Assembly: GCA_037042915.1 (NCBI GenBank)
Contig: CM073199.1
Span: 3,596,001-3,660,000, forward strand
DNA: 64,000 nucleotides
Direction: 5' to 3'
Origin: Auricularia sp. M13
Taxonomy: Eukaryota > Basidiomycota > Agaricomycetes > Auriculariales > Auriculariaceae
In this document: piece by piece, positions 21,976 through 33,371 of the stretch
Numbering within the stretch: the stretch's first letter is position 1
How the letters are laid out: every line of letters starts with the position of its first letter
Notes under the pieces: generated by a model
What the model was told of the DNA's origin: nothing
Databases searched by the model: none
Seen by the model: the letters and a program-made list of their open reading frames with translations, nothing else
Made by a program: the position numbers and the translations under genes

Positions 21976-23304
21976 ATGCCCAAGGCAGCGTTCTACGCTG
22001 TTGCGCGCGGCCGAACTCCTGGTATCTATAGTACATGGTCTGTCAATCCTGGCGCGATTTTCAGGAAATGATGCAAGCTTCACTGACAGGGCGGAGTGCG
22101 AGCAACAAACCAAGGGTTATCCTAACGCATACCAACGCAAATTCAATACGCATCGCGAAGCGGAAGCTTTCATACGTGACAATGCGGCTCGAAACCCCAC
22201 AAGCACCGGCCAGCGTTCTCCAGTCACTGCGACGGAGCCAACTATCGCAGTGTATTCTGCGTCGGCCGGCCCAAGCAGCACACCGTTTTCCGTTCCCGCG
22301 CCGCCCTCTTCATCCAAGAAAGAGAAGAAAACCAAAGGCAAAACCTCCACGCCCAAATCGCCCTACGAGGACGTACCAGTGCATGAGGAGCACCGCTGGC
22401 AGATCGTCTATACCGATGGCGCGTGCTCGAATAATGGCAAAGGCTCTGCGGCTGCAGGTGTCGGTGTATGGTTTGGGAATAACGATCCCAGGTATGCTGG
22501 AGACTTGGCTTTTCTCGTCCTGCCTGCGCTAATGGGTTCCTACGAACCAGGAATATCAGCGAACGCTGCCCTGGCGAACAAACGAACAATCGCGCCGAGC
22601 TCATAGTATGTCTTTTGAATTCCTGCGCCTTCGTTTGTTGATTTCAGGGCAACGCAGGGGATTATTCGTGCTCTCGAGACCGTGCCTTTTGGCGGCAAAC
22701 CGCTGCTGATCAAAACCGACTCAGCGTACTCAATGAAATGTTTGCCCCTGTTCTTATTTTGCCACATCTCTCACACCAGACAATAGGCGTGTACGACTGG
22801 TATCAAAAATGGGAGCGGACCAACAAATTTGTCACTTCGACTGGCCAAGCCGTCAAGAACCTCGCGCTTATACGGTACCTATCGAAGTTGTTGGCCCTGC
22901 GGGATATCCAGTCTCCCGGATGCGTCCGTCTGCAGCATGTCGCGGGCCACTCGAACCTTCCCGGGAACGATGGCGCGGACGCCCTGGCTTGTGACGGCAG
23001 GTGGCTACCCCCAAGCCACGTTTCCGAGGAGAGCTGGGCCGAGAAGACCGCTCAGACGGAGGAGGAAATAAACAAATTCTTGGCGTCGCGGGCAGCCAAG
23101 CATGCAGCAGCGATTGGCGTGAAACTAGACATCAAGTCCGAGGAGGATGTGGATCCCTCTGCGCTGCCTCCCGACGACGAGGTCAACGACGACGGGCCGG
23201 AGACCACAGAAGAATTCCCTGATGATGACGCGTGGATAGACGATCTTTCGGCGGATCAATTAGATTTGCTCGATCCAGTTGGCCAGTCCAAGACGACCAG
23301 TTAG
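21976..23304 (+). CDS. RNH1: Ribonuclease H1
   Basis: Cuts the RNA strand of RNA-DNA hybrids in nucleus and mitochondria. The N-terminal hybrid-binding domain starts MPKAAFYAVARGRTPGIYST and continues after an intron (22038-22089) with KGYPNAYQRKF and HREAEAFIRD. A Ser/Pro/Lys linker follows, then the catalytic RNase H domain: YTDGACSNNGKGSAAAGVG, NNRAELI, KTDSAYSM and HVAGHSNLPGNDGAD, giving all four acidic catalytic residues (D, E, D, D). Further introns begin at 22492, near 22617 and near 22740. The tail is acidic. The gene converges on the dehalogenase gene, stop to stop 28 bp apart. Confidence 0.9.
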
Positions 23305-23332
23305 AATTTGGAACGCACAACTTCTTGTATGA

Positions 23333-24214
23333 TCACACTTGTTCTGTATCAATGCCTAGAACCTTTGCAAGCTCGATCAACCCTCCGTGGATGCAGATAT
23401 CGAAGTCTTTAGCCAGAATCTCGGTTTCCTGTGGCTCGAGACGCGCCTCGGTGTCGCGCGGGAGGTAAATGGTACGAATACCGCTTCACACCGCCCATCA
23501 TGAGTCTGGCTCTCGAATTAGCCGATTACAACTCACTGCGTCTTTGCGGCATGCAAATCATATGCATGTGCAGCGACCATAGCGACTTCCTCGGGCTTGA
23601 GGTTGAGCGCGTTTAGTGTCGCTCGATACATCTTGGGCGACGGCTTGTACGCGCCGACGATGTCGCTGGTGATGAGCAGGTCGAAATGCATGTTGTTTTT
23701 CTTGTGCTGATGTATCTTTGAGATATACGCAGTAAGCAGTATTGGAAGAAGTGGTGACTTACGATGTCGATCATCATGCTTGCACGCCCGTTCGTCAGGC
23801 CTGCTAGTATGAACTTCGTACCAAGCAGTTGTAGGCCGCGCGGCGTGTCTTTCCAAGCTTAACGAAGATATATGAGCTTGAGGCCGTTTGATGGACCCTG
23901 TAAGTACCTATCTGCCGGCCCCAACTGCTGACGAGTTCCTGCCGCACCGTTTCGTCCCAGGCGTCGAGCCCAATTCCACGCTCTTCGCACAGTCGGTCCA
24001 GGACGCGTCTGTATGCGCTAAACATCTCGACAAAGCCGTCATCGCTGGTGATTGCGGACTTGAAGCCCAGACGCCACGTGTTGACGAACTCGGCAGGGTC
24101 TGGGGCAGAGTGCGAGGTCAAGGCGGAGAGGACGGGGCTGTACCAGTCTGTGGTGGTGCCGATAATGTCGAACACTAGTGCTTTGACGCCAGGGAGAGCG
24201 GGGATGGTAGACAT
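23333..24214 (-). CDS. HAD-superfamily haloacid dehalogenase-like hydrolase
   Basis: Predicted hydrolase of the 2-haloacid dehalogenase (type II) group of the HAD superfamily; true substrate unknown. The start MSTIPALPGVKALVFDIIGT carries motif I with the nucleophile Asp (FDIIGT). An inner segment has LTNGRASMMIDI (motif II), then YKPSPKMYRATLNAL with the motif III Lys, and MVAAHAYDLHAAK (motif IV). The C-terminus is IHGGLIELAKVLGID. About four introns are needed; the most visible lies near 23712-23768. The length, about 240-250 aa, fits the family. It overlaps no neighbour. Confidence 0.85.
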
Positions 24215-24875
24215 TAGTAAGCAACCCGGATTGCGGGGAGCCGACGGCCGCAGAACCTGGTATCCCCAGGAGAGAGTCCGTCGTGCGCAATAGATTCTCA
24301 ATGACCACTGAAATCGGCATGTCGTACACGTACCGCGCTATCATACCGCCCAGCTCTCTGAAAGCTTGGAGATATACAGTGGCAACAGCGAGAAAACTGT
24401 GGCTGATGTTGGAGACTCCCCGCACTGTTATCCAGGGTCGAGCAAACCGCCGTATTCATTTTGAAAACCGCTGAAAGGGGTCCCATGCGCCCAATCAGCT
24501 GTCGCAGGGGCTCCGAAGTTGGGCGAACCATCTCGTCGCCCTATCCCGTCCAGAGAAACCTAGAAATCGACAGCACTATGTCGAACGACGACTGTGACAA
24601 TCCTCGTCGCGCCGTATGCCGCAGCGACCCAATCTTACGGGCATAGTTGGAAGTTGAATCCGAGAGATCCAGAATCGTCATGATGCACAGCCGAAGCCGG
24701 TTGCGAGCGCCAAAGGCACGGCGACTACTATCTGATCGCCGTGGATTTAGGAGTTGTGCGTTGCACCGCCCGTCCCTTTCTTCGTTCTTTCTTCTACTTC
24801 TTACTTCTCTTCTGCCTTCGCCTTTCTGCCTTCATCCTTTTTCTTTATCACTTGTGGCCGCCACGCTGGTCCTCG
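24215..24875. other. Divergent intergenic region, no gene seen
   Basis: About 660 bp between the dehalogenase start and the membrane protein start. Pyrimidine-rich just before 24876, as is common in fungal promoters. No coding frame I would support. Confidence 0.4.
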
Positions 24876-26109
24876 ATGCCGTCCGCCAGCCGGCTGCTCC
24901 TGCTCTGGGGGCTGCTCTGGGGCTGGAGTGCCGTGCTGGCAGGGACGCCCTCGTGCACCACTGGCAATCTTTCTCCAACTACTTGCTGCGCTGCGTCGTC
25001 TTCTGAGTGGATGTTGAATGGCCAAGGAATGAATCCCTGTGCGTCGCATATTGCGCCGTTCGTCATCACGTTCGCTAACGATGCGCGCCGCCACAGGTCA
25101 ACTCATCGAGCAAGTCATGCGCACTTGTGTACCGGCGTATTCAGTTCAACTTCTGCCCGAGGACATCCGCTGTCCTGTTACTCGCGATCCATACAGCAAC
25201 GTGCCTTCGAGTTGCTGTTGCAGCACCGTATCATTCGCTGTGCGTGCTGTCCACGCGCATTTGATGACCTGGTTTAACTCCCTCATAGCTTTTCGCTGCC
25301 TGTCGCTTATGCCAAGCAAATGACACGACAAGAACGAGCTTTTATGACTTTCTCAATGGCTGCGGCCAGGACACTGCGCTGGGAGTGTGAGCTACAGATG
25401 TGCAGTGCGACGAGCCGCCGCTGATGGTGTCTCAGACTCCCGCCTCGTGTCGAAGCGGCTGGAAATATCTCTATTCCTCCATGGGCAGGCATTACGCCGC
25501 ACGCCTATGGTGATCTATGGTATGTAGCTAAACGCTGGCCATTGGCTGGTGCTGAAACCAGCCTCAAGGGACGATCAACAAGCTCTCAAGAACGCAACTA
25601 GTTCTCCAGGTGCGAGGTCGCGGAGCTCAGCAAAGCAGGGCGCGTCCAATGTCCCGGCTTTGACTGGTGCGCTGCTCGGTGTGGCTCTCCTTGGGGTTGC
25701 CGTCGGCTTGCTATACTTCTTTCGGATCCGACGGCGACGCGTGCGCGGCACTTCCCCAGGCGCCCCCTTATCCAAGTTTCAGTTTCAGAACAAGCAGCCC
25801 CTCATCGATCTCACACAACATCTCGACCAGCCAAAGATGGATGATCCCGGCGCGCCAATCGTCCCCTGGGGCACCGCACACCGCCTGCCGTTACCAGCGC
25901 ACCCGCAGCCAGCGCGACGGCATCAGCATCCCCGCCGCCCGGTTCTCCACGTCGTGAATCCCAACACACAGCGGCGCGTCAGCGGCATGTCCAGCGGGTC
26001 TAGCGCCGCGGCGCCCACGGGCGCACCGCTCGCGCCAAGTGCGCAATTTCTCATTAGCATCGGCCAGCCCCCTCTTCTTTCAACGCCGGCCATGGGGCGG
26101 CGTTGGTAA
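24876..26109 (+). CDS. Single-pass membrane protein with Cys-rich ectodomain
   Basis: Function unknown; matches a common basidiomycete pattern of secreted Cys-rich domain, one membrane helix and disordered cytosolic tail. The start MPSASRLLLLWGLLWGWSAV is a signal peptide. The ectodomain includes CTTGNLSPTTCC, a VPSSCCCSTV segment, ACRLCQ followed by a conserved-looking NGCG, and NISIPPWAG. The last exon has a membrane helix (ALTGALLGVALLGVAVGLLY) followed by RIRRRR, then a Pro/His-rich tail to 26109. About four introns are needed; a GTGCGT intron splits MNPC from QLIEQ. It may be a cell-surface sensor, by analogy only. Confidence 0.65.
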
Positions 26110-26379
26110 CCCGTCCGCATTTATCCATTCCTTGTAACATTATCGCTCTTCGAGCTCAACATTGCATGCTTGGGCAACGCTCTACAACGCTCTCAATCAC
26201 CGTCTCACACCAGGCTTTAAGTTATAGCTACTTATTATAAATCTTCAGGTAATGGCTTGTAAATGTAAAGGCTACAGTACTTTAGGGAGCCAGGGAGTGG
26301 GGGATTATGAATCAGCAACGAATCTCCTGTCATGATCGACAGTGCTTCCCCTCACGTCGGTTGCGACAAGTGTGGAACA

Positions 26380-26700
26380 TTGCAAAGATATAATGCGCAC
26401 GGAGCCTGGCCCTGAGCAATTCAAGCGTCGCTGACTTCCAGAAAGGTGGCAGCCCTAAGGTCGCGCGAGAATGGAGGATGCGCGCGGGCCGCACGAAGCC
26501 AGGCTCTAGTCTACGGGATGCAGACACTACTTAATCAGCACCCCCTTATACCGGCAGGCGGACGGGAGTGCTGATGTAGCCAGGCTCTTCCGACGTGTGA
26601 AAGCAAGACGAGCTCGGCGATGTTCAGGTAGTGCTCATATCCCTCAAGAGATGAGTTCAAAGTGCAGTGGATGATCCGTCGTTTGGACGGTCACCATCGT
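26380..26700 (-). pseudogene. F-box gene relic
   Basis: Minus-strand remains of the N-terminal part of an F-box gene like copies 1 and 2. The stretch 26590-26700 aligns by eye with the region coding for the F-box of copy 2 (start, ELISK and HVCRAW region), and 26390-26500 with the ARAHPTFWRDIKL to SRLCAHT region. The two parts are separated by a short insertion (see 26497-26588). The frame is broken in several places and no gene is left. The next intact F-box gene starts 117 bp away in the opposite direction. Confidence 0.6.
26497..26588. repeat. 11-bp direct repeat around a 70-bp insert
   Basis: AGCCAGGCTCT occurs at 26497-26507 and 26578-26588. The 70 bp between are absent from the related F-box genes. 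The insert contains a loose inverted repeat (TCAGCACCC / GGGAGTGCTGA) but no terminal inverted repeats. Confidence 0.6.
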
Positions 26701-26816
26701 GGTATTAGGAAGTGAAAACTGCTTTCCTGAGCCTGAATTTATAATTAAGCTGGACGTGAGCTTCGAACTCCGACCGCAATCTGGCTCCTGGCAGCCTGCC
26801 ACTGAGCCCGACCGAC

Positions 26817-28109
26817 ATGGCTCGCGGCTTCGACCTTCCGATCGAACTTATCACTGGAGTGTTCAACTGGATGGACATCGCGCATCTTATCCGGGCGTCA
26901 CATGTCTGTGCTGAGTGGCGTGCTGTGGCTCGGGCGCACCCTGGTTTCTGGCGCGACATCTACCTTCGAGCGGTCTCCACGTCAGCCGTCGAGTTCTTCC
27001 TCGCCAGGCTCGGCCAAACGGACGAGTATGGCATCAACATCACCGTCGACTATTATTCAGATCCCCTCTGTGATGCCGTACGCTCGGACATCCTGCCAGC
27101 AATTGGTCGCAATATTTCTCGTACCGTTCGACTCAACCTGGCATTCCATTTCGATGCATTTCCCTATATCATGTCGGCACTCTCGTCACCAGCTCCGCTT
27201 CTCCGATCCTTGTTGATACTGGTCACCTCTGGCGGCGACGGTCATGAAGATGTGCTTTCATCGGACCTCTTTGCTCAGTCAAGCCCTCTCTTGAAATCAG
27301 TGGCACTCACCAACGTCTATCTTCCTGCCCAACCTATGCCTGCATTCCAACGGGTAGAGACAGTTGCCATCGATTCCAATGATCTCCAACTCACAGACGC
27401 GTTCTTCTCTCATTTCCCTATGGCCAAGGTCCTTCGTGCCTTTAACAAAACAAGAATCGAAAATACTCTCGTGCAATCCGGGCAGCACGTGTCTCCGGGA
27501 CTCTGTCAGCTTGACCTGCATATTGTACCTGAAGCCTACGACACATTGCCGAATATTGCCGCCATCCCGAACGTTATGTTTATGTCGCCTCCAGAACATA
27601 TGGCGCCCATCTTCCTCAGTCATCTCGAGGGTCCTCTAGAGATAGAGTGCATCCTCCGCATGGAGTACTACCTTCGCCTATCCGTGCGTGCGGTGACAAC
27701 CGGACGGACGCGCACACTCTGCGAACTCATCACGGCCAACTGGCCGGGGGATGTTTTGTCTGCTAAGGATATTGTTGGCCGTGTCGTCACGGTGCGCCTG
27801 CACTCTGAGCTGGCCCACCTCGCGCGCTTTGACCTCCCCGCGTGTCGAGTGCTCGAGGTGGTTCTCAATGAGGCCGAGCTTCCAAACACCTCCAACGCGC
27901 CGTTGCGACTCCCTGCGCTGGAGATGGTCATCGTTCGACTAGGAAAGGACCACCCGACGGGAGGCGCGACCGTTTCTGAAGCTTCGTTGAGGATTTTCCT
28001 CATGCATCTCATTGGTCCAAGATCCAAGTATCCTATTGTCCGCCTAGACGGCGTTGCAGTGCGCGCCGATGGCGGATACGGTGCATTATTGCGCGAGTTT
28101 GAATGGTGA
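26817..28109 (+). CDS. F-box protein (copy 3, intact)
   Basis: Predicted SCF ubiquitin-ligase adaptor, 430 aa, one exon. The F-box is at about residues 5-45: DLPIELITGVFNWMD, HVCAEWRAVARAHP and GFWRDIYL. The body has repeated leucine-containing strands and shares the general layout of copies 1 and 2 but is much more diverged, so it is not part of the recent duplication. No signal peptide or membrane segment. Confidence 0.82.
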   Translation: MARGFDLPIELITGVFNWMDIAHLIRASHVCAEWRAVARAHPGFWRDIYLRAVSTSAVEFFLARLGQTDEYGINITVDYYSDPLCDAVRSDILPAIGRNISRTVRLNLAFHFDAFPYIMSALSSPAPLLRSLLILVTSGGDGHEDVLSSDLFAQSSPLLKSVALTNVYLPAQPMPAFQRVETVAIDSNDLQLTDAFFSHFPMAKVLRAFNKTRIENTLVQSGQHVSPGLCQLDLHIVPEAYDTLPNIAAIPNVMFMSPPEHMAPIFLSHLEGPLEIECILRMEYYLRLSVRAVTTGRTRTLCELITANWPGDVLSAKDIVGRVVTVRLHSELAHLARFDLPACRVLEVVLNEAELPNTSNAPLRLPALEMVIVRLGKDHPTGGATVSEASLRIFLMHLIGPRSKYPIVRLDGVAVRADGGYGALLREFEW

Positions 28110-28579
28110 CGACCGCGAACTGGTCTTCACGCTCGTTACTTGGCAGGTTTGGGTGGCGTACTGTAGTATTACCGTGAGAATGCACATTGACTCGATACGA
28201 ATTCAATCAGTTTGAAAGCTTCACTCTAGCTTATGCCCGTAGAATCATCTCCCGAACAGTGATTCACGACACTCACGTTTGAGCAACGTGCTTGAATTCA
28301 CCTGATTGCGGGTTGCCTCCAAGAAAACTTGACTGTGTCACAATGAGCTAGTTCTGCCTTTTGTGGAGTCCATTTGGCCTGACTGGTGAACTTTCCAGCG
28401 ACATTGAACGGCTATATGAACCGCTATGACCGACTCACGGCAATTGCGCCGAAGACTCCGGACTTCATTGAAGTTGTGTCGACAGGTGAAGTTGCAACCT
28501 CGCGCAACTGAAACCAATAAGAATTCACCCGCGCTCCCGATGTTACTTAGGACTGCAGCTTGCGGACTCGTGCACACTC
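28110..28579. other. Intergenic, no gene seen
   Basis: About 470 bp between two plus-strand genes. I see no clear TATA box, repeat or coding frame. Confidence 0.4.
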
Positions 28580-30007
28580 ATGTCTTCGGCTACCGTTCCG
28601 ACTCATCTGGTTCCGACAGAGCTTCTTGCACCTTTTCCTCCATCGATGGACCCACGCATCATACGCATGGTCGCTCATGGCAGCCCTGAGGATCCCCCGG
28701 GCGGAGAAATGCACGAAATCATCCCCGGGCTCTACCTAGGCTCATGGGGCGCCGCGTATAACGCAGCGGAGCTGAAGCGCGCCGGCACCCATATCCTGAC
28801 CGCCATGCATGACGATGCGTTCGCGAAACCCGAGGTACGTCCGTTCTCAACGGAATTAGCAAAGTGGTGCCTAAGATTACTCTATCAAGGGGTTCACGAG
28901 GCTGCACGTGCCATTGGATGACTGTGCCGAGGAAGACTTGCTCTCCGCCCTACCGCCGAGCATCGAATTCATCGAGGGGGCCCTGAAGGGCGGTGGAAAG
29001 GTGCTGGTTCACTGCCACGCTGGGATCAGTTGCGTTCTTGCATCTTCGATCGCAGTTCCTGGTGCTGACGGATGATACAAGGCAGGAGTGCGAGCATCGT
29101 GGCCGCATACCTCATTGCGTCGCAGAAGTTAACGCGCGCCAGCGCTATTGAGCTTATGAAGAAGAAACGTCCGGGAGTGAGGTCCGTTCACAATTGTTTT
29201 TCTTATTCCGCTTTGTTTGAAATGATCGTGCCAGGCCAAACGACGGGTTTCTCAAACAACTCGATACGTTCCATTCGGCACACTGCCTCGTAGGAGTAGA
29301 TGATAAGACGACTCGGCTCCATTATATCGAGAAGACTGTCAGGCTTAACCAAGGCATGCGACATCCGAGTCTTCTGCTGTTCCCGCCCCTAACTCACCCG
29401 AAACACAGCCGGGGAAGGCATCCAGTTAGAGAAAAGTATGCTTGCAAGTGTTCCAAAGAGACCATCGGGACGGAGAATTCGCTGCAAGATGTGCAGGTTC
29501 GCTTTCGGGCGGCTCGGTATAACTCCCAATTCGTTAACCGTTGACTCAGACAGGAACTCGCCACGAGGGCGCACATATTTCCGCACGGGCGGCCGCTTGG
29601 ATTGGCTGACAGTCCCGAGCAGATGTCTCAACTGGCATTACAACACGGACCCCAAGCCACTTTGAAGTCCCTGACACCCGATGAACCACTACTCAAACCC
29701 GCCTGCTCGGGCTACTTTCTTGAACCGGTCTGGCAAATACGGCACGTGATCTTTCTCACGCTGACACTTCGGATTTTAGTTGGAATGGATGCAGAAGACG
29801 CTAGACGAGGGAAATATCGACGGAAAGATCACGTGCCCCAATCCAAAGTGCGGGGCCAAGTTGGGGAACTTCGCGTGGGCCGGCGTTCGGTGCGCATGTG
29901 GCGAATGGGTGACGCCAGTAAGAGGTTTATTGCCATACACGCTTTTAAGACTAAGCGTGATGCAGGGATTTTGTGTTCATCGGTCCAGGGTGGACGAGAT
30001 GCTATAA
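28580..30007 (+). CDS. YVH1: YVH1-type dual-specificity phosphatase (DUSP12)
   Basis: Dual-specificity phosphatase with a C-terminal zinc-binding domain; in yeast it helps late 60S ribosome maturation by releasing Mrt4, mainly through the zinc domain. Residues 1-85 include IIPGLYLGSWGAA. The catalytic loop HCHAGISRS (Cys and Arg present) is formed across an intron. Then follow RPNDGFLKQLDTFHSAH, the IRCKMCRQELATR zinc motif, CSGYFLEP-LEWMQ, CPNPKCGAKLGNFAW and CACGEWVTP, ending GFCVHRSRVDEML at 30007. About six introns; the one near 29365-29404 is short and its 5' site weak, so that junction is tentative. Family identity is clear. Confidence 0.88.
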
Positions 30008-30252
30008 GGGGTCTCACTCTTGCACTTTCTTGGACAATGCCCTCGAACTTAATGGGCCACCCATGAGGTTACCATTGTAAAGTAGTATGTCAAATTCCTG
30101 AGGTGCTGGAACAGTTGCTGAAAATATCAGTGTACAATGCCACCAACGAAACTTCCCGTTGCGCTGATAAGCAATACATGTGTACTAAATCGAGCTGAGG
30201 AAGGGCGAATTCAAACGGTGATCGCCTCCACGTCTTGACTTTCTAGTCGTGT

Positions 30253-31803
30253 TTACAAGCATTGGCTGTAATACGGGGGCGAAACGTCTTTGCAAGTTGA
30301 GCCTGATGCGCAGACGGTCGGACCCCTGCGCAGCACGATCAGCAGACCTCGCAATCCTGGACAGCGCAGAAACTCACGTGTAACCCTGGCCACCGCACTG
30401 CCCAAACTTCGTCTGGGTGGGACCGGGCGCGGATGCCGTGCTAGTTCCGGAAGCAGTCGTGGTCGAAGTCGCGCCTGGCAAGTTGGGCTTGACAGCATTG
30501 ATCCACAGCGGCGCGTCGGTGCCGTCGGGGTTCGGCGTCACAGAAAGCTCATACGTGGTATCAAACGCGCCGGCCTGGGTGTCCATCAGGTTCAGTTCCT
30601 GTTTCATAGCGAACGAGGGGGTCAGCGCAGTACGTACCGACCAAACAGCGAATCCGGCGAAAGTGCTGGGGTTGTTCTTGACGAACGCGAGCTCGTTGCC
30701 GAGCGCGGTGAAGCACGATGCATCGCTGCGTCCACCGCCAGTCTCGCTCAGGAGCGCCTGACGCCCGTTCTGCGATAGCCACGAGCTCAGCGTCTGCAGG
30801 ACGGGGACGTTGTCCGTCACACAGTCTGTATGGAATCATAACTCATTAGACGCGCTGTGTTTGAAGGGCATGTCCCGCTACGCACTAGTATGTGTGCCCG
30901 AGTTGTCCGAATCGAGGTACTTGTGGACGTCAAAGACGAGCTTGTCGGTGCCGCCGGCCGGATCGGTGATGCTCAGCAAGGCAGGGCCGAGCTCGGTCGG
31001 GAGCGCCTGCGCGCTACTCCAGCTGGAGCCGGGTATCAGGATCGTCTGCGACGTGGCGCCTGCTTGGCGTATCGCGTTCACAGCAGCCTGCACGGCGGGC
31101 GGCCAGAGGCTGTTGTTGGGCAAATCGTGCGGCTCGTTCATGATGCCGAACTGCGCCGGAGGTTAGCGTCGCAAATACCTGCCGCGCGAGGGATCCACAC
31201 ACAATGATCCTGTCCTGCGACTTGAAGTGCGCCGCGAGCTGGCTCCAGAGACTGGCGTATTGTGCGTTCGTAGGCCCGCCCTGACCAGGCAGATTAGATG
31301 AGTGGCTTAGTTTGAATATATTATCCCAACTTACTTGGTTAATTATCTGACCATTCCAGCGCGCGTAGTTGTGCAGGTCGACGATGACGTGAGCACCAGT
31401 GGCGAGCGCCGCATTGACAACGGGGTCGTAGCGCGAGAGGAAGCTCTGGTCGAGGTTGCCGCCGACGCTAGGGGTAGCCTCCTGCCACGCGAACGCTAGA
31501 TAATGTAGCATTAGATGCTTGAGAAAATCAAGCAGAGAGGTAGCACGTACGGATACGGAACAGGTTCACGCCCTGGGATGCAAAGTGCTGGAATTGGCCG
31601 GACGGCGGCGGGGTGCCAGGACCGGTAAACGAGCCGTTAGTGTAGACGGTGAAGTCGAATCCTAACAGCCGTCTCAATCACCTGAACCGAAAGAGTCGCT
31701 TGACCGACTTACCGGCTTCGTTGACACCACCGAACGGCCCGAAGGCCGCGACGCCGGCAGCGGCAGCAGCGAGGAGCAGAGGTGCAACACCGATGCGAGT
31801 CAT
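30253..31803 (-). CDS. GH5 endo-beta-1,4-glucanase with C-terminal CBM1
   Basis: Secreted cellulase. The start MTRIGVAPLLLAAAAAGVAA is a signal peptide, with a TATA box 50 bp upstream. The GH5 (subfamily 5-like) core has FGGVNEAG, VNLFRI, DLHNYARWNG, the acid/base IMNEPHD (Glu), VFDVHKYLDSD, and the nucleophile LLSETGGG (Glu). A Thr/Ser/Ala linker leads to a C-terminal cellulose-binding module: GQCGGQGYTG...CASGSTCKD...YSQCL, completed by a last exon. Most fungal GH5_5 enzymes carry this module at the N-terminus, so the C-terminal place is of note. About six introns. Confidence 0.9.
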
Positions 31804-31853
31804 GGCCGAACTGTGTGGAGGTCCTTGGAATGGAGCAGCTCAGTTGCTATGCG

Positions 31854-31863
31854 CCTTTTATAA
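31854..31863 (-). promoter_or_regulatory. TATA box of the GH5 gene
   Basis: On the minus strand the sequence reads TATAAAAGG, about 50 bp before the ATG at 31803. Confidence 0.6.
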
Positions 31864-32350
31864 CTCGTAGGGACGGATAGTTGGCAATGCGTGCTTACAA
31901 CGACGTTGCGCCCATTGCACTTCGCGCCGATGCTTTACCGCGCGGGCCAAAGGCTCGCTGCTGTCGCTGTTATTAGTGGAGCGCGAGCGTCAGCCGATGT
32001 GAGCTGGAGAGAGAATGGCGTTCGCGGCCGTCGCGATGCGCCGCCACGTCTTCGAATCCCCGAGACTGTGCCGAGAGGCGTCGGGCATGCCATTGAGCCG
32101 AAATACGTCACTTGCCAGTTGTTCACGTGTTCGTGGGAATCTGACGATGCAATGCTCCTAGTATTTTCATGCTGCAGGGGAGAGTTACTAGCAGAACTTC
32201 GTATCAGTAACCCGGTCAAGGAGCGCGGAAAGTGCTTACCATCATGTCGTATAATCTACACTGGAATACAGTAGTGCCATCTATAAAGCGAACAAAAGAA
32301 AGCGGGGAAATAGCATGGTGACGACGGGGAGAAGCGAGATGATTGCGCTG
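31864..32350. other. Intergenic, GH5 promoter side
   Basis: Nearly 490 bp between the GH5 TATA box and the end of the coiled-coil gene. No coding frame supported. Carbon-source regulation of GH5 is likely from family knowledge, but I did not identify specific sites. Confidence 0.35.
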
Positions 32351-33173
32351 CTAAACGGTCTTCAATTTGTCCTTAGTTACCTTAATCTGCCTGTCAAATG
32401 CTAAAATTAGACTGATATGAGAGCCCTGCATTGGATCACGTTGCAGCATTTCGGCGTACCGTCAATGGAAGCTTGCTTGAGGGCGATGGCCTGGAGCTGA
32501 TCCTCGGCGCGAGCCTCCTCTGTATCTGCCTGTAAAGCTGCTTGGGCCTCCGAGGAATCCTTGACGATGACAAGCGTGAGTTATCACTTGGTGTTTATGG
32601 TAGAGTGGTCGCACCTTCAGCGTATTGACAACCTCGGCGATTTGGAGCCAGGTCCGACGAATTTCATCTTCGAGCGAAGCGTATTCGAGTTGGAACTGTT
32701 CGTAAGTGGTGTTTCTAAGCTCTAATAAATTCATCATCGCCGACTGGCTCCTCGGAAAGGCCCACATATTATTTATCCCAGCTGCAAAGGCGCGCTGTCG
32801 CGTTTCAAGCTAAAGCACGTAATTTAGAAAAATCAGCGCTATGTCAAGGGCGGTATGAGCAGTGACGACAGACTCACTGCTTCGTCCACATCTCGCTGGA
32901 TGATACTGATGAACTTGCTTTCCTTGTCCTTGCGTGTCTTGTCCCATTTAGCTGAAATTTTCGCATCAAAGCCGAACCCACGCGTTTCGTCGTGGCATAC
33001 GAACCTTCCATCTTGTGCACGATGTCATTTGCGATGCTTTTAGGCCTTGTCTAAGCACCCGCATCCGAAGCAAGGACCGAAGGTGCGTACACGGCGTCGT
33101 CGCTGCCCTGCGACGCCAAAACGGCAGACTCTGCCTGAGCGGCTTTCTGATTCTTGCGCTGGGTCCGTTTCAT
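32351..33173 (-). CDS. Small coiled-coil protein, unknown
   Basis: I do not recognise this gene. The start MKRTQRKNQKAAQAESAV is basic. After a first intron come DETRGFGFDAKISAKWDKTR and a long helix (ESKFISIIQRDVDEA, LETRQRAFAAGINN), then LEYASLEDEIRRTWLQIAEV, EEARAEDQLQAIALKQASID, and a Lys-rich end at 32351. Heptad-like spacing over most of the length suggests a coiled coil, about 210 aa. Four introns with clear GT-AG sites keep one frame, which supports it as a real gene. No signal peptide or membrane helix. Confidence 0.6.
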
Positions 33174-33371
33174 AATGGCAGCTAGGCTCAACCGTGTGCG
33201 ACGGAGTTGAAAACGGATGTGGAGGTGCGGAAGGAGAGCAGCGGAGTGCGGAGCTTGTAATCGCGTTGTTTTTCCCGGAAAATTTAAATAACACGGAATA
33301 CCCACTAGATGTCCTGAATTACTCACAGAATTTAAGAAGGGGCAGAAGGGGCAAGAATACACTTGGTTCTT

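Noticed and set aside
30290-31207. Plus-strand frames of 110-160 codons
   Set aside because: Antisense to the GH5 gene, whose own strand has clear catalytic motifs.
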